DNA of 7,885 nt from Gammaproteobacteria bacterium (GCA_027295975.1 JAPUJX010000448.1:1-7885), one strand, 5' to 3'. Shown: positions 1 through 7,507, counted from the stretch's first letter. A program made the numbers and translations. The notes: a model not told the origin generated them from the letters alone.

Positions 1-272
1 TTTCAGCCCTTGTCATTATGATTCCCTTGATCGTTCCCATGGCGCTGCGATTCGGCATAGACCCGGTTCATCTTGGCATCATTTTCCTGGCAAATATGCA
101 AATTGGCTACTTTACGCCGCCGATTGGGATGAATCTGTTCATTGCCAGTTATCGATTCAAGAAGCCGTTAATGGAACTCTACGCCGCATGCTGGCCGTTC
201 ATGGTGGTGCTGTTGTTTGCGTTGTTGCTGATCACCTATGTTCCCTGGTTCAGTCTGGCGTTGATCCGATAA
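1..272 (+). CDS. dctM: TRAP transporter large permease subunit (DctM type), 3' end
   Basis: This is the C-terminal part of an inner-membrane TRAP transporter large subunit; the 5' end lies outside the window. The frame is open from base 3 and ends in TAA at 270-272. About 89 residues are visible. They begin with a hydrophobic stretch (ALVIMIPLIVPMALRFGID), followed by PVHLGIIFLANMQIGYFTPP and IGMNLFIASYRF. The pattern N-x3-G-x2-TPP-x-G-x-NLF is the hallmark of the last part of DctM proteins, and a final hydrophobic helix (WPFMVVLLFALLLITYVPWF) closes the protein. In the family this subunit forms the substrate channel. It works with a small DctQ-type membrane subunit and a periplasmic binding protein to import organic acids or similar solutes, driven by an ion gradient. 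The substrate cannot be inferred from this fragment. The next gene starts 13 nt downstream on the same strand, so co-transcription is likely. Family assignment is firm; the symbol is generic. Confidence 0.88.
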   Translation, partial: SALVIMIPLIVPMALRFGIDPVHLGIIFLANMQIGYFTPPIGMNLFIASYRFKKPLMELYAACWPFMVVLLFALLLITYVPWFSLALIR

Positions 273-285
273 CGTTGCTTGATTT

Positions 286-891
286 ATGGAAAGAACCGCT
301 GGAACTTTTTTGTTGTGGGGGTTGTTCGGCTCTCTTGGGCTGTTCGATGTCTGCGAACTGCAAGCCCAGGCAACTTCCCATCCACGGCAGAAAATCGAAG
401 AGTTTCACGAACAACTGTTGACCGTCATGCGGATGTCGGGTGGATTCGAGGTGCGCCGGGCTGCCTTGAGTCCTCTTGTGCACGACCTGTTTGATGTCGC
501 AACAATTTCCAGAATCAGTCTTGGGCGCAGTTGGAAGACGTTGGACGAGCGCGCGAAACGCACCTTCATTGAACTCCTGGAAAGTCTGATTGTTGCGACT
601 TACGCATCACGATTCGACCAATACAGCGGGCAGACTTTTCGCTCCATCAGCACCGAACGGACGCCTCGCGGCTGGGTCGTGAAAACGGAACTTTTATTAT
701 CCGACGGCGAACAGGTGCGGCTTGATTATTATTTACGCGAAGGTCATGTCTACAACATCGTTGCCGAAGGGGTCAGTGATCTATCTCTGCGACGGGCAGA
801 TTACAACAGTATTATCAAACTGGAAGGATATGACGCATTAATCGCGCACATCTCGAAGAACATCGAAGAGCTGAACCCGTCGAATGAATAA
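286..891 (+). CDS. mlaC: MlaC/HpnM-family periplasmic lipid-binding protein (Ttg2D-like)
   Basis: A 201-residue protein of the MlaC/Ttg2D (toluene tolerance) family, to which the hopanoid-associated HpnM also belongs. Members are soluble periplasmic carriers that hold a lipid's acyl chains in a hydrophobic pocket. The start is well constrained: an in-frame TGA at 280-282 lies just upstream, and ATG at 286 is the first start. No good Shine-Dalgarno sequence is visible. Residues 1-29 look like a Sec signal peptide: Arg3, hydrophobic core 8-20, AQA before the predicted cut after Ala29. Asp21 and Glu24 in the cleavage region are slightly unusual. Family signatures follow: LFDVATISRISLGRSW (68-83), F94, the TYASRFDQYSGQTF block (105-118), and VYNIVAEGVSDLSLRRADY (155-173) before a C-terminal helix. 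Length is normal. The stop overlaps the mlaA start by 8 nt (ATGAATAA), suggesting translational coupling. Because an HpnN-like transporter gene sits downstream instead of mlaFEDB, HpnM may be the better functional analogy. The choice between the two names is inference. Confidence 0.87.
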   Translation: MERTAGTFLLWGLFGSLGLFDVCELQAQATSHPRQKIEEFHEQLLTVMRMSGGFEVRRAALSPLVHDLFDVATISRISLGRSWKTLDERAKRTFIELLESLIVATYASRFDQYSGQTFRSISTERTPRGWVVKTELLLSDGEQVRLDYYLREGHVYNIVAEGVSDLSLRRADYNSIIKLEGYDALIAHISKNIEELNPSNE

Positions 892-1588
892 GATCTGGCC
901 GCCACTGGTCGTATTCGCGCTTGCAGGTTGCGTTAACCTCGACGAGCTTGACTATGAGGTACTGGATCCCCATGAGGATGGGAACCGAACCAGCTATTCG
1001 GTTACGGATTGGATAGACAGGAAGACTATCGTTCCCGTCGCGCGTGGATACCGGAGGGTCGCGCCTGGCTGGTTTAGGGAAGGTGTTGGAAATCTTTTCG
1101 CGAATTTGCGCGGAATCGACAGCGCGGTCAACGGGTTCCTCCAGGGGAAGGTCAAGTCTGGTGTTATCGATACGGCTCGATTGTTGTTGAATAGCACGGT
1201 CGGCGTTGGTGGCTTTTTCGACGTTGCCGGTTACAGTGGATTGGTACATCGAGAAGAAGACCTGGGCCAGACCCTGGCCGTCTGGGGCGTGACACACAAC
1301 CAATACGTTTATGTACCGCTTCTCGGCCCGGCTACGCTGCGAGATTTACCAGGCAAGCTGATCAACACGGTTTTGCCGCGCCTCGTGTTGGGTAGTGGGT
1401 ATGGCTGGTGGGTTGGTGGGCTGGATCTGCTCAGCGCAAGAGCCGGTCTGTTGGCGGCTACGGATATGCGCGATGCATCTTCGTTGGATCCGTATGCGTT
1501 CACCCGCGAAGCGTATTATCAGCGTAGAAAATTCGTCATATTCGATGGGGATCCCCCGTTTGACGACTTTTTCGACGAACAAGAATAA
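884..1588 (+). CDS. mlaA: MlaA/VacJ-family outer-membrane phospholipid-trafficking lipoprotein
   Basis: A 234-residue MlaA (VacJ) homologue. In the known Mla system MlaA sits in the outer membrane and passes lipid to or from periplasmic MlaC. The N-terminus is a lipoprotein signal: MNK, a hydrophobic run, then lipobox LAGC with Cys16 as the predicted lipidated residue. Residue +2 is Val, not Asp, which fits export to the outer membrane. Family motifs appear in the expected order: DPHEDGNR (28-35, variant of DPxExxNR), NSTVGVGGFFDVA (103-115), EEDLGQTLAVWGV (124-136), PLLGPATLRD (145-154) and DPYAFTREAYYQRR (202-215). Together these make the assignment secure. The start at 884 lies inside the end of mlaC, giving an 8-nt overlap, and places the lipobox at the usual distance from the N-terminus. 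The acidic tail (DGDPPFDDFFDEQE) is typical of the less conserved C-terminus. The RND transporter gene starts 3 nt after the stop, so these proteins very likely work together. Confidence 0.93.
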   Translation: MNKIWPPLVVFALAGCVNLDELDYEVLDPHEDGNRTSYSVTDWIDRKTIVPVARGYRRVAPGWFREGVGNLFANLRGIDSAVNGFLQGKVKSGVIDTARLLLNSTVGVGGFFDVAGYSGLVHREEDLGQTLAVWGVTHNQYVYVPLLGPATLRDLPGKLINTVLPRLVLGSGYGWWVGGLDLLSARAGLLAATDMRDASSLDPYAFTREAYYQRRKFVIFDGDPPFDDFFDEQE

Positions 1589-1591
1589 CAA

Positions 1592-4177
1592 ATGTTCGAA
1601 CGTTGGTTTACGTCTGTACTCGTAAATTGGGTAGACCGAGTGGCGAACCAACCCCGGTTGACCCTTGTGCTGCTGACGGCGGCGACCGCGGGGCTCGGCT
1701 GGGTTGCTTATGATCGGTTCCAGATCAACTCCAATCTGGACGACCTCATCAGCCAGGCCGGAACCTGGCGAGACGATTTCGATACCTTCCGGGAACGTTT
1801 CCCGGATCTGATTGATACCGCCGTTATCGTGGTTTCGGGTACTTCCTATCAAGGCGTCGAAGAGACAACGGGAGAAATAGAGGCTCGATTGCTCGCCCGC
1901 CCGGACATTTATACGGCGGTATATGCGCCGCAAAACGATCCGTTTTTCAGGAAACATGCGCTCCTGTATCTCGCCGAAGACGAGTTGGACGACATGGCGG
2001 ACAGGCTCTCCGAAGCCCAGCCGATATTGACGGCGGTCGCCGAGGACCCGAGCCTCCGGGGAATTCTGAATCTTGTCGCCGATGGCGTGGCCAACCGCCC
2101 GGGTGCCGGTCTGGGCGCGATAGTACATCTGTTGGCTACTTCGGCCGAAGCCGTCGTTGCCGGCAGTGACCCCGAGGTGCGGTGGACCGACGAGTTTTTC
2201 AGTTCGGGCGAAACACTCCATCGGCTGGTGTTCCTGAAAGGTACGACGACCGACTTTGATGAAGTGTTGCCAAATGCCAGAATTATGTCTGAGTTGAGAT
2301 CGCTGATAGCCGCGCTTGATCTGTCGGGGGATGTACGGGTTCGAATTACCGGCGAGATCGCGTTGTCCCACGAAGAGATCGAAGCGGCCATATCCGGCGT
2401 AATAAACGCGGGTTGGCTGGCCGTGGTACTGCTCATCGCGGTACTGGTGCTCGGCGTACGATCCCTGAAAATTATCGTCGCCACGTTTTTGCTGTTGGGC
2501 GTCGGCGTCGTGTGGACCTCGGCTTATGCGATGTTGTCCGTCGGCGAGTACAACACCTTGTCTATCGTTTTCCTCGTCATGTTTTTTGGCCTGGGTGTTG
2601 ATTTTGCCATTCACTATTCCCTGCGTTACCAGGAGGCCGCCGCCCGCCCGGATACCGCCGGCGCCGGTCCTGGATCGGCGATTCAGGCGTTACGCACGAC
2701 CACGGAAAGTGTCGGTCGAGCGATCGCCATCTGCACCGTTACCACCGCGCTCGGCTTTCTCGGTTTCTGGCCGACGAATTATCAGGGGCTGGCAGATCTC
2801 GGGGTGATTTCCGCCGGTGGCATGGTCATTGCGGCATTTCTGACGTTCACATTGTTACCGGCGTTTTACGTCGTAACAGGACCTATTCGGCCCCATGTCA
2901 TGAATCTGCCCAGCGGCGATCGATTGGTAGGCTGGTTGGTGGATCGGCGCGCAGGGGTCTTCGCCGTGCTGGCGGTGTTGGGGGTTGCGGCGGGAATCAT
3001 CGCCAGTCAATCGCACTTCGACTACAGCGTGTTGGCGTTGCGGGATCCGAACGCCGAATCGATGCAGACATTGCGGCTGTTGCAGAAAGAGAACATCACC
3101 ACCAGTTATGCGTTAACCGTGTTGAGCAGGGGGCCGCTGGATGGAACGAGGCTGAGCGCACTGGCGACGGTGGAATCCGTAAGGACGTTTGAGGACTACA
3201 TCCCGAGGGATCAGGAAGCGAAACTTTTTGTGCTGGAGGATTTGCAGGAACTTCTGTGGAGCGCTCTGGAACCGGCACGAGTGCTCGAAGGGCCATCACC
3301 CGGGGAGTTGCAGTCGAGCGCCATGCGACTGCGCGAGGTAGTTGGCGAAACCCGGGCGTCTACCGATCAGCTTTTAGCGATCGAGCTTCGCCGACTCGAT
3401 GTTGCGGTTGGCAGACTCCTCGAGCTCCCAGCTCAAAAGTTGCAGATCTGGCAGCAGGGGGTAATCGGAAATCTGCTAAAAGAACTCGTGTGGCTGCGAG
3501 AGGCGGTCAACGCTGGGCCGGTGGAGTTCGAGGATTTGCCGGAACGCTTGCGAACCCGGTTGCTGAGTAGTTCGGGAGATTACCTGTCAACGGTCATTCC
3601 CAGGGAGAACACCGCTAAAGTGGAAGCTTTGAGCCGGTTCATCGAGAGTGTGCGTGAAGAAATTCCCTACGCCACCGGCCGGCCGGTAATCGAGTGGGGT
3701 GTGGGCAACATTGTGGTAGACGCGTTTCGGCAAGCGCTGCTTTTTGCGATCGCCGGGATAGTCGTCGTTCTCGCGCTGGCATTTCGTAATTTACGGGACG
3801 GCTTGCTCATCCTGATACCACTCGCGTTGGCTACCCTGTTTACTCTGGGGGCAGGAGTACTCCTGGATTGGCCGTTGAACATGGCGAACATTCTGGTGCT
3901 GCCCCTGATATTTGGTCTCGGCGTGGACAACGGTATTCACGTGGTAGATCGTTATCGCGGAGAGGGAGACGTGGAGCATCTGATGCACTCGAGTACGCCT
4001 CGCGCGGTAATGTTATCCACTTTGACTACCATCGGGACGTTCGCCGCTTTATCCCTCTCACCCCATCACGGAACGGCTTCCATCGGCATTCTTCTGACGG
4101 TTGCGGTAACGTTATTGCTCATCCTGACGATTTTTGTACTTCCAGTGTTGCTCTCGTTCGTGAGCCGTTCTCGGTGA
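1592..4177 (+). CDS. hpnN: HpnN-like RND/MMPL superfamily lipid transporter
   Basis: An 861-residue inner-membrane RND transporter of the MMPL/HpnN type. HpnN proteins move hopanoids from the inner towards the outer membrane. Visible topology is the duplicated RND plan: TM1 about 22-40, periplasmic domain 1 about 45-268, TM2-6 about 272-427, TM7 about 452-472, periplasmic domain 2 about 473-705, TM8-12 about 711-857. TM4 carries GVDFAIHY (335-342) and TM10 carries GVDNGIH (777-783). Asp337 and Asp779 sit where proton-relay aspartates occur in MmpL-type transporters. HpnN-like features include NSNLDDLISQAGTWRDDF shortly after TM1, FPDLIDTAVIVVSG, and the segment NDPFFRKHALLYLAEDEL then AEDPSLRG in domain 1. 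The length also matches HpnN. The gene begins 3 nt after mlaA and ends with tandem in-frame stops TGA TAA (4175-4180). No squalene-hopene cyclase or hpn biosynthesis gene is in the window, so another lipid cargo is possible. RND/MMPL class is certain, HpnN-like subfamily probable, cargo unknown. Confidence 0.9.
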   Translation: MFERWFTSVLVNWVDRVANQPRLTLVLLTAATAGLGWVAYDRFQINSNLDDLISQAGTWRDDFDTFRERFPDLIDTAVIVVSGTSYQGVEETTGEIEARLLARPDIYTAVYAPQNDPFFRKHALLYLAEDELDDMADRLSEAQPILTAVAEDPSLRGILNLVADGVANRPGAGLGAIVHLLATSAEAVVAGSDPEVRWTDEFFSSGETLHRLVFLKGTTTDFDEVLPNARIMSELRSLIAALDLSGDVRVRITGEIALSHEEIEAAISGVINAGWLAVVLLIAVLVLGVRSLKIIVATFLLLGVGVVWTSAYAMLSVGEYNTLSIVFLVMFFGLGVDFAIHYSLRYQEAAARPDTAGAGPGSAIQALRTTTESVGRAIAICTVTTALGFLGFWPTNYQGLADLGVISAGGMVIAAFLTFTLLPAFYVVTGPIRPHVMNLPSGDRLVGWLVDRRAGVFAVLAVLGVAAGIIASQSHFDYSVLALRDPNAESMQTLRLLQKENITTSYALTVLSRGPLDGTRLSALATVESVRTFEDYIPRDQEAKLFVLEDLQELLWSALEPARVLEGPSPGELQSSAMRLREVVGETRASTDQLLAIELRRLDVAVGRLLELPAQKLQIWQQGVIGNLLKELVWLREAVNAGPVEFEDLPERLRTRLLSSSGDYLSTVIPRENTAKVEALSRFIESVREEIPYATGRPVIEWGVGNIVVDAFRQALLFAIAGIVVVLALAFRNLRDGLLILIPLALATLFTLGAGVLLDWPLNMANILVLPLIFGLGVDNGIHVVDRYRGEGDVEHLMHSSTPRAVMLSTLTTIGTFAALSLSPHHGTASIGILLTVAVTLLLILTIFVLPVLLSFVSRSR

Positions 4178-4190
4178 TAACGAATGTAAC

Positions 4191-4210
4191 CGGGATAGGG
4201 CTAGTTCCCG
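4191..4210. terminator. Weak inverted repeat between convergent genes, possible bidirectional terminator
   Basis: Between the plus-strand transporter gene and the minus-strand GGDEF/EAL gene there are only 23 bases. CGGGA at 4191-4195 pairs with TCCCG at 4206-4210, giving a 5-bp stem with a 10-base loop that overlaps the stop codon of the minus-strand gene (4201-4203). There is no clear T-run on either side, so an intrinsic terminator is only a possibility. The location between convergent genes is the main argument for it. Confidence 0.2.
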
Positions 4211-6990
4211 CTGATCGACAGCTTTGCGGTGACTCGTGCATTTGCCGCAAACATCCTGATAATTTCGTTCAACGGTAGCGGTTCGCCGAAGAGGCGGCCC
4301 TGGGCGTACTCGCACCCGTGCTGTGTCAGGAATTCCTGCTGCCCGGATGTTTCCACTCCTTCTGCGACCACGGACATGCCGAGACCATGCGCCATCTCGA
4401 TGACCGCTCGGGTGATCGCCATATCCTCTTTGCTTTCGGGGATGTCGGTGACGAAACTGCGGTGAACCTTCATGGTGTCGATGGGAAAGTTCTTCAGATA
4501 GATCAGACCCGAGTAGCCGGTGCCAAAATCATCAATTGCGATTCGTACGCCGAGTTCGCTTAGCTGTTTTATGGTTTCCGACGCGGCTTCCAGGTCGTGC
4601 ATGAGGGCGGATTCATTGATTTCGAGTTCTACGGAGTCCGCAGGCAACTTCGTTTCGCGCAAACTGTGCCGAATTGTTTCCGCAAGATCAGGGTCGACGA
4701 ATTGGCGAGGCGAGATGTTGATGCCTATGGTGATGGGTGAGCCGCTTGCCTCGGCAAGCTCGCATCCCGCCTTGCAGGATTCGTGGATCATCCAGTTGCC
4801 GATTTCCACCATGGCGCCCATCTCTTCCGCAATTTCAACGAACCCTTCCGGTGCTAACAATCCGCGTTGCGGATGTTGCCAGCGAATCATAGCTTCCACC
4901 CCAACCACTTTTTGATCGTTCAGACGCACTTTCGGCTGGAAATAGAGTTCGAACTGTTGATGATCAATTGCGTCTGGCAGTTCGTACTCCGTGCGTAAAC
5001 GATTGGCGGCGTTGGTGTTCATCTCCTCGTTGTAGAACTGGTAGGTGTTGCGTCCGCATTCCTTCGCTTTGTACATTGCCAGATCTGCGTTCCTCATCAG
5101 CAGATTTGGATCGGTACCGTCATCTGGAATAGTTACGATGCCGATGCTGGTCGTCACCACGAGTTGGTGACCGGAAATGGTTATGGGTCGCCGTAGTTCA
5201 TCGAGAATGTTCTCTGCCACGATATTGGCGTCTGTCGGTGAGTTTACGTTGTACAACAAGATGGTGAACTCGTCTCCTCCCGGGCGGCCAACGGTGTCTT
5301 CGCTGCGAACGCATTTCGTCAGTCGATCTGCTACTTTCTCGAGCAGGGTGTCGCCCACCTCGTGCCCCAACGTGTCATTCACGCGTTTGAACTGATCGAG
5401 ATCGAGATATAGCAGCGCTGCGTTCTGGTTTGTTCTCGTGCTGTGATCGATCGCCTGGGAAAGGCGGTCGTTGAACAACCGCCGGTTGGCGAGATTTGTA
5501 AGCGTATCGAAGAAAGCCATGTGTTCCATTCGTCGCTGGCTCGTCTTCATCTCGGTAATGTCGGCAATCTGGATGATGCAGTACATCGCTTCTCCGTCGG
5601 CGGAGCGTTGCACAACGATGTGAAAGTTGGCCCAGATCTCGAGGCCGTCGTGCCGCAACATTCTACGTTCCACACGGGATATGGTTTCGTTGCCTGAGAT
5701 AAGGCTGGCCAACCCTTCTTTGAGATTGCTCCGTTCATCCGGCGGCACGAGTTGCGAGATGTGCAGCTCATGCATCGAATTGTTCTCGTATCCAAAAAGC
5801 TCCGCGGCAAAGTGGTTTGCTCGAAAAATTTGTCCATCCAGGTTCACGAGTATTATGCCGATCGGTGCGTTCTCAAACGTCCCCCGGAAACGTTCTTCGC
5901 TTTCCAGGAGCTGCTCTTCTGCGTTACGCAACTCTCGGATATCTTTGGTAATGCACAGAATGCAGGGTTGGGTGTCGAAGTCGATCAGGGTTGCGGACAC
6001 CAGCACGGGCACCTGTTCCCCCGTTTTTGTTTTCAGGGTCATTTCCTGGTTCGAGACATGGCCTTCGTTTGCGAGGGTTATGGCCGCTTCATTAAACGCG
6101 TTTTTGTCGGCAAAGATATCGAGTTCGTAAACGGTTTTGCCAATCAGGTCTTCTCGCAGGTAACCTGATGATTCGACGTAGATTTTGTTGATATCGACAA
6201 TTGTGCCGTCTTCCTGACTGAGAATGACGATGCCATCCGGGCTTTCCGAGAAGACGCGGGCGAATTTCTCTTCGCTTCGCTTCAAGGCGGAGTCCGCTTC
6301 GGCCAAGGCACGTTCGGTATCCCGGGTCTCGGATTCATCGAAAATCTGGACGCAGATATAACGCGGCTTGCCGGTGTCGCACATGACCAGGCGGGCAGAG
6401 CCGGACACCAGCGAGGTACTTCCATCGGGACGGGTCAGCGAACTTTTCAGTGTCAGCGATTCGCCTTTGAAGAGGACGGCCCGGTGGGACCGGATTGTCG
6501 CCCAGACCTCGGATCCAACCAGGTCCTTGAAGTATCTGCCGCTCAACCGATCCCCCATAATTGACACGGCAGCGGTGTTGGCCACCACAACGCGGCCTTC
6601 GAGGTCCAGGATCAATAGTCCAGCGGAAACATGGGCAAATGCGGCAACCAGTTGATCGATGGTTACCTGACCCCGATTCGGATTCCACAACAACAGTGCG
6701 GTTGCCAGCCAGATGCCGGTAATCGACAGCGCCAGGACCGGGCTGATGGAGGTATTTACCGCCATACCGAGTTGCGGGTGCTCGGGAGCGACCAGGCACA
6801 TGGTGGCGAGGGCCGCGGTGAGCAAGGTAAAACCGGGTTTGTTCGTGACGTTGGCCACAAGCAGGGCAAGCAGAAAAAGGGTGACCGGCAATATTCCACC
6901 GGGGTCCGACCGACCCAGCTGGAGCCCGGCGATGAGACAGGCCAGGGGTGCAAATAGCGCCATCAGGTAGAGCGCTCGTTTATGTATCAT
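4201..6990 (-). CDS. Membrane-anchored PAS-PAS-PAS-GGDEF-EAL c-di-GMP signalling protein
   Basis: A 929-residue sensor that could make and/or degrade the second messenger c-di-GMP. The N-terminus has four probable membrane helices (about 5-25, 31-48, 52-68, 82-102). Three PAS-type sensory modules follow (about 110-220, 240-352, 363-481), joined by helical linkers such as 222-245 and 350-368. The third ends in a PAC-like IIQIADITEM. The GGDEF domain (about 488-650) has an intact active-site GGDEF at 571-575 and an RxxD inhibitory site (Arg562-Asp565) five residues upstream, so synthase activity with product inhibition is expected. The EAL domain (about 665-915) keeps Glu699, Arg703, Asn758, Glu790, Asp820-Asp821 (DDFGTG), Lys841, Glu877 (AEGVE) and Gln897. 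It reads EAM instead of EAL at 699-701, and KVH instead of K-I/V-D at 841-843. The ATG at 6990 was chosen because the first helix begins directly after it. The ligand for the PAS domains cannot be told. The gene is transcribed towards the transporter genes and divergently from yjbQ. Confidence 0.94.
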   Translation of the reverse strand: MIHKRALYLMALFAPLACLIAGLQLGRSDPGGILPVTLFLLALLVANVTNKPGFTLLTAALATMCLVAPEHPQLGMAVNTSISPVLALSITGIWLATALLLWNPNRGQVTIDQLVAAFAHVSAGLLILDLEGRVVVANTAAVSIMGDRLSGRYFKDLVGSEVWATIRSHRAVLFKGESLTLKSSLTRPDGSTSLVSGSARLVMCDTGKPRYICVQIFDESETRDTERALAEADSALKRSEEKFARVFSESPDGIVILSQEDGTIVDINKIYVESSGYLREDLIGKTVYELDIFADKNAFNEAAITLANEGHVSNQEMTLKTKTGEQVPVLVSATLIDFDTQPCILCITKDIRELRNAEEQLLESEERFRGTFENAPIGIILVNLDGQIFRANHFAAELFGYENNSMHELHISQLVPPDERSNLKEGLASLISGNETISRVERRMLRHDGLEIWANFHIVVQRSADGEAMYCIIQIADITEMKTSQRRMEHMAFFDTLTNLANRRLFNDRLSQAIDHSTRTNQNAALLYLDLDQFKRVNDTLGHEVGDTLLEKVADRLTKCVRSEDTVGRPGGDEFTILLYNVNSPTDANIVAENILDELRRPITISGHQLVVTTSIGIVTIPDDGTDPNLLMRNADLAMYKAKECGRNTYQFYNEEMNTNAANRLRTEYELPDAIDHQQFELYFQPKVRLNDQKVVGVEAMIRWQHPQRGLLAPEGFVEIAEEMGAMVEIGNWMIHESCKAGCELAEASGSPITIGINISPRQFVDPDLAETIRHSLRETKLPADSVELEINESALMHDLEAASETIKQLSELGVRIAIDDFGTGYSGLIYLKNFPIDTMKVHRSFVTDIPESKEDMAITRAVIEMAHGLGMSVVAEGVETSGQQEFLTQHGCEYAQGRLFGEPLPLNEIIRMFAANARVTAKLSISGN

Positions 6991-6995
6991 TTAGC

Positions 6996-7036
6996 TGTTG
7001 TCCCGCCGATGGCTTGCTCGTTATGCTCTGACAACA
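6996..7036. promoter_or_regulatory. 7-bp inverted repeat in the divergent intergenic region, possible operator
   Basis: TGTTGTC at 6996-7002 is the exact reverse complement of GACAACA at 7030-7036. The half-sites are 34 bp apart from centre to centre, close to three helical turns. They lie between the two divergent gene starts (6990 on minus, 7055 on plus) and flank the candidate yjbQ promoter. This would suit a dimeric regulator or a loop, but a 7-bp match in a 64-bp space can also arise by chance. Confidence 0.22.
6998..7027 (+). promoter_or_regulatory. Possible sigma70-type promoter for the YjbQ-family gene
   Basis: TTGTCC (6998-7003, 4 of 6 matches to TTGACA) and TATGCT (7022-7027, 4 of 6 to TATAAT) are separated by 18 bp. 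Transcription would begin near 7034, leaving a leader of about 20 bases before the ATG at 7055. Spacing and location are reasonable, but both hexamers are imperfect, so this is a candidate only. Confidence 0.25.
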
Positions 7037-7054
7037 CCCCTGGCGGGTTCGTCC

Positions 7055-7477
7055 ATGAACTACACGCTCACCGTATCCGTAGGCAGGCAAGGGCTCCATG
7101 ACATTACGCACAAAGTGCTCGATCTTGTGCGAAGTTCTGGTGTAAGTGAGGGATTGGTCACATTGTTCATTCGGCATACGTCCGCCAGCCTGCTGGTGCA
7201 GGAAAATGCCGACCCGAGTGCGAAACTGGATCTGGAGTCCTGGCTCAATCGTCTGGTACCCGAGGGTGACTCGCTTTACACCCACACGGTGGAAGGTCCG
7301 GACGATATGCCCGCGCACATAAAGTCCGCCTTGACCGCAAGCAGTTTGTCGATTCCGTTAACGGGTGGGGTTCCGGTGCTCGGCACCTGGCAGGGTATAT
7401 TCCTTTGGGAACACCGACATCACCGGGGTGATCGAGAGGTGGTTGTCAACGTGATGGGAGACGCAGGCAGCCTCTAG
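7055..7477 (+). CDS. yjbQ: YjbQ family protein (UPF0047), secondary thiamine-phosphate synthase activity
   Basis: A 140-residue protein of the YjbQ/UPF0047 family. Family members are small cytoplasmic proteins; YjbQ of E. coli was reported to have low thiamine-phosphate synthase activity, able to replace ThiE when overexpressed, and its main role is unknown. The conserved signatures are all here: HTSASLLVQENADPSAKLDL (41-60), HTVEGPDDMPAHIK (77-90), and VPVLGTWQGIFLWEHR (106-121). His41, His77 and His88 are candidates for the metal-binding histidines of the family. The frame is open further upstream with a TTG at 6998, but the ATG at 7055 gives the usual family length (about 138-140) and an N-terminus that enters the first strand directly, so 7055 is preferred. 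No strong ribosome binding site is visible. The gene is divergent from the GGDEF/EAL gene. A long palindrome starts five bases after the TAG stop and may serve as its transcript end. Confidence 0.92.
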   Translation: MNYTLTVSVGRQGLHDITHKVLDLVRSSGVSEGLVTLFIRHTSASLLVQENADPSAKLDLESWLNRLVPEGDSLYTHTVEGPDDMPAHIKSALTASSLSIPLTGGVPVLGTWQGIFLWEHRHHRGDREVVVNVMGDAGSL

Positions 7478-7482
7478 GCTAG

Positions 7483-7507
7483 TGTCCTGTTTCACAAATA
7501 AGTTTAA
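7483..7507 (+). repeat. Left terminal inverted repeat of the palindromic element
   Basis: This 25-bp arm begins TGTCCTGTTTCACAAATAAG and ends GTTTAA. It matches the reverse complement of 7636-7660 except for one A/G difference at 7494. It begins five bases after the yjbQ stop codon. Confidence 0.82.

Noticed and set aside
349..360. Cys23 in the MlaC-type signal peptide as a lipidation site
   Set aside because: The preceding residues (FDV) do not make a lipobox because an Asp lies in it, while AQA at 27-29 gives a normal signal peptidase I site.
815..1303. A minus-strand open frame of 162 codons opposite mlaA
   Set aside because: The opposite strand carries the lipobox and the MlaA motifs; no domain is visible in the antisense product.
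1346..2614. A minus-strand open frame of about 420 codons opposite mlaA and the RND transporter gene
   Set aside because: It lies antisense to two genes with clear family motifs, has a low-complexity composition rich in Gln, Arg and His, and shows no recognisable domain. It is a shadow of the codon bias of the real genes.
4201..6990. Degenerate, inactive GGDEF domain
   Set aside because: The GGDEF motif and the upstream RxxD are intact, so there is no sequence reason to call the cyclase half inactive.
6998..7054. Extended N-terminus of the YjbQ protein from a TTG at 6998
   Set aside because: It would add 19 residues absent from the usual family length, and would place the start inside the candidate promoter. 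The ATG at 7055 fits the family.
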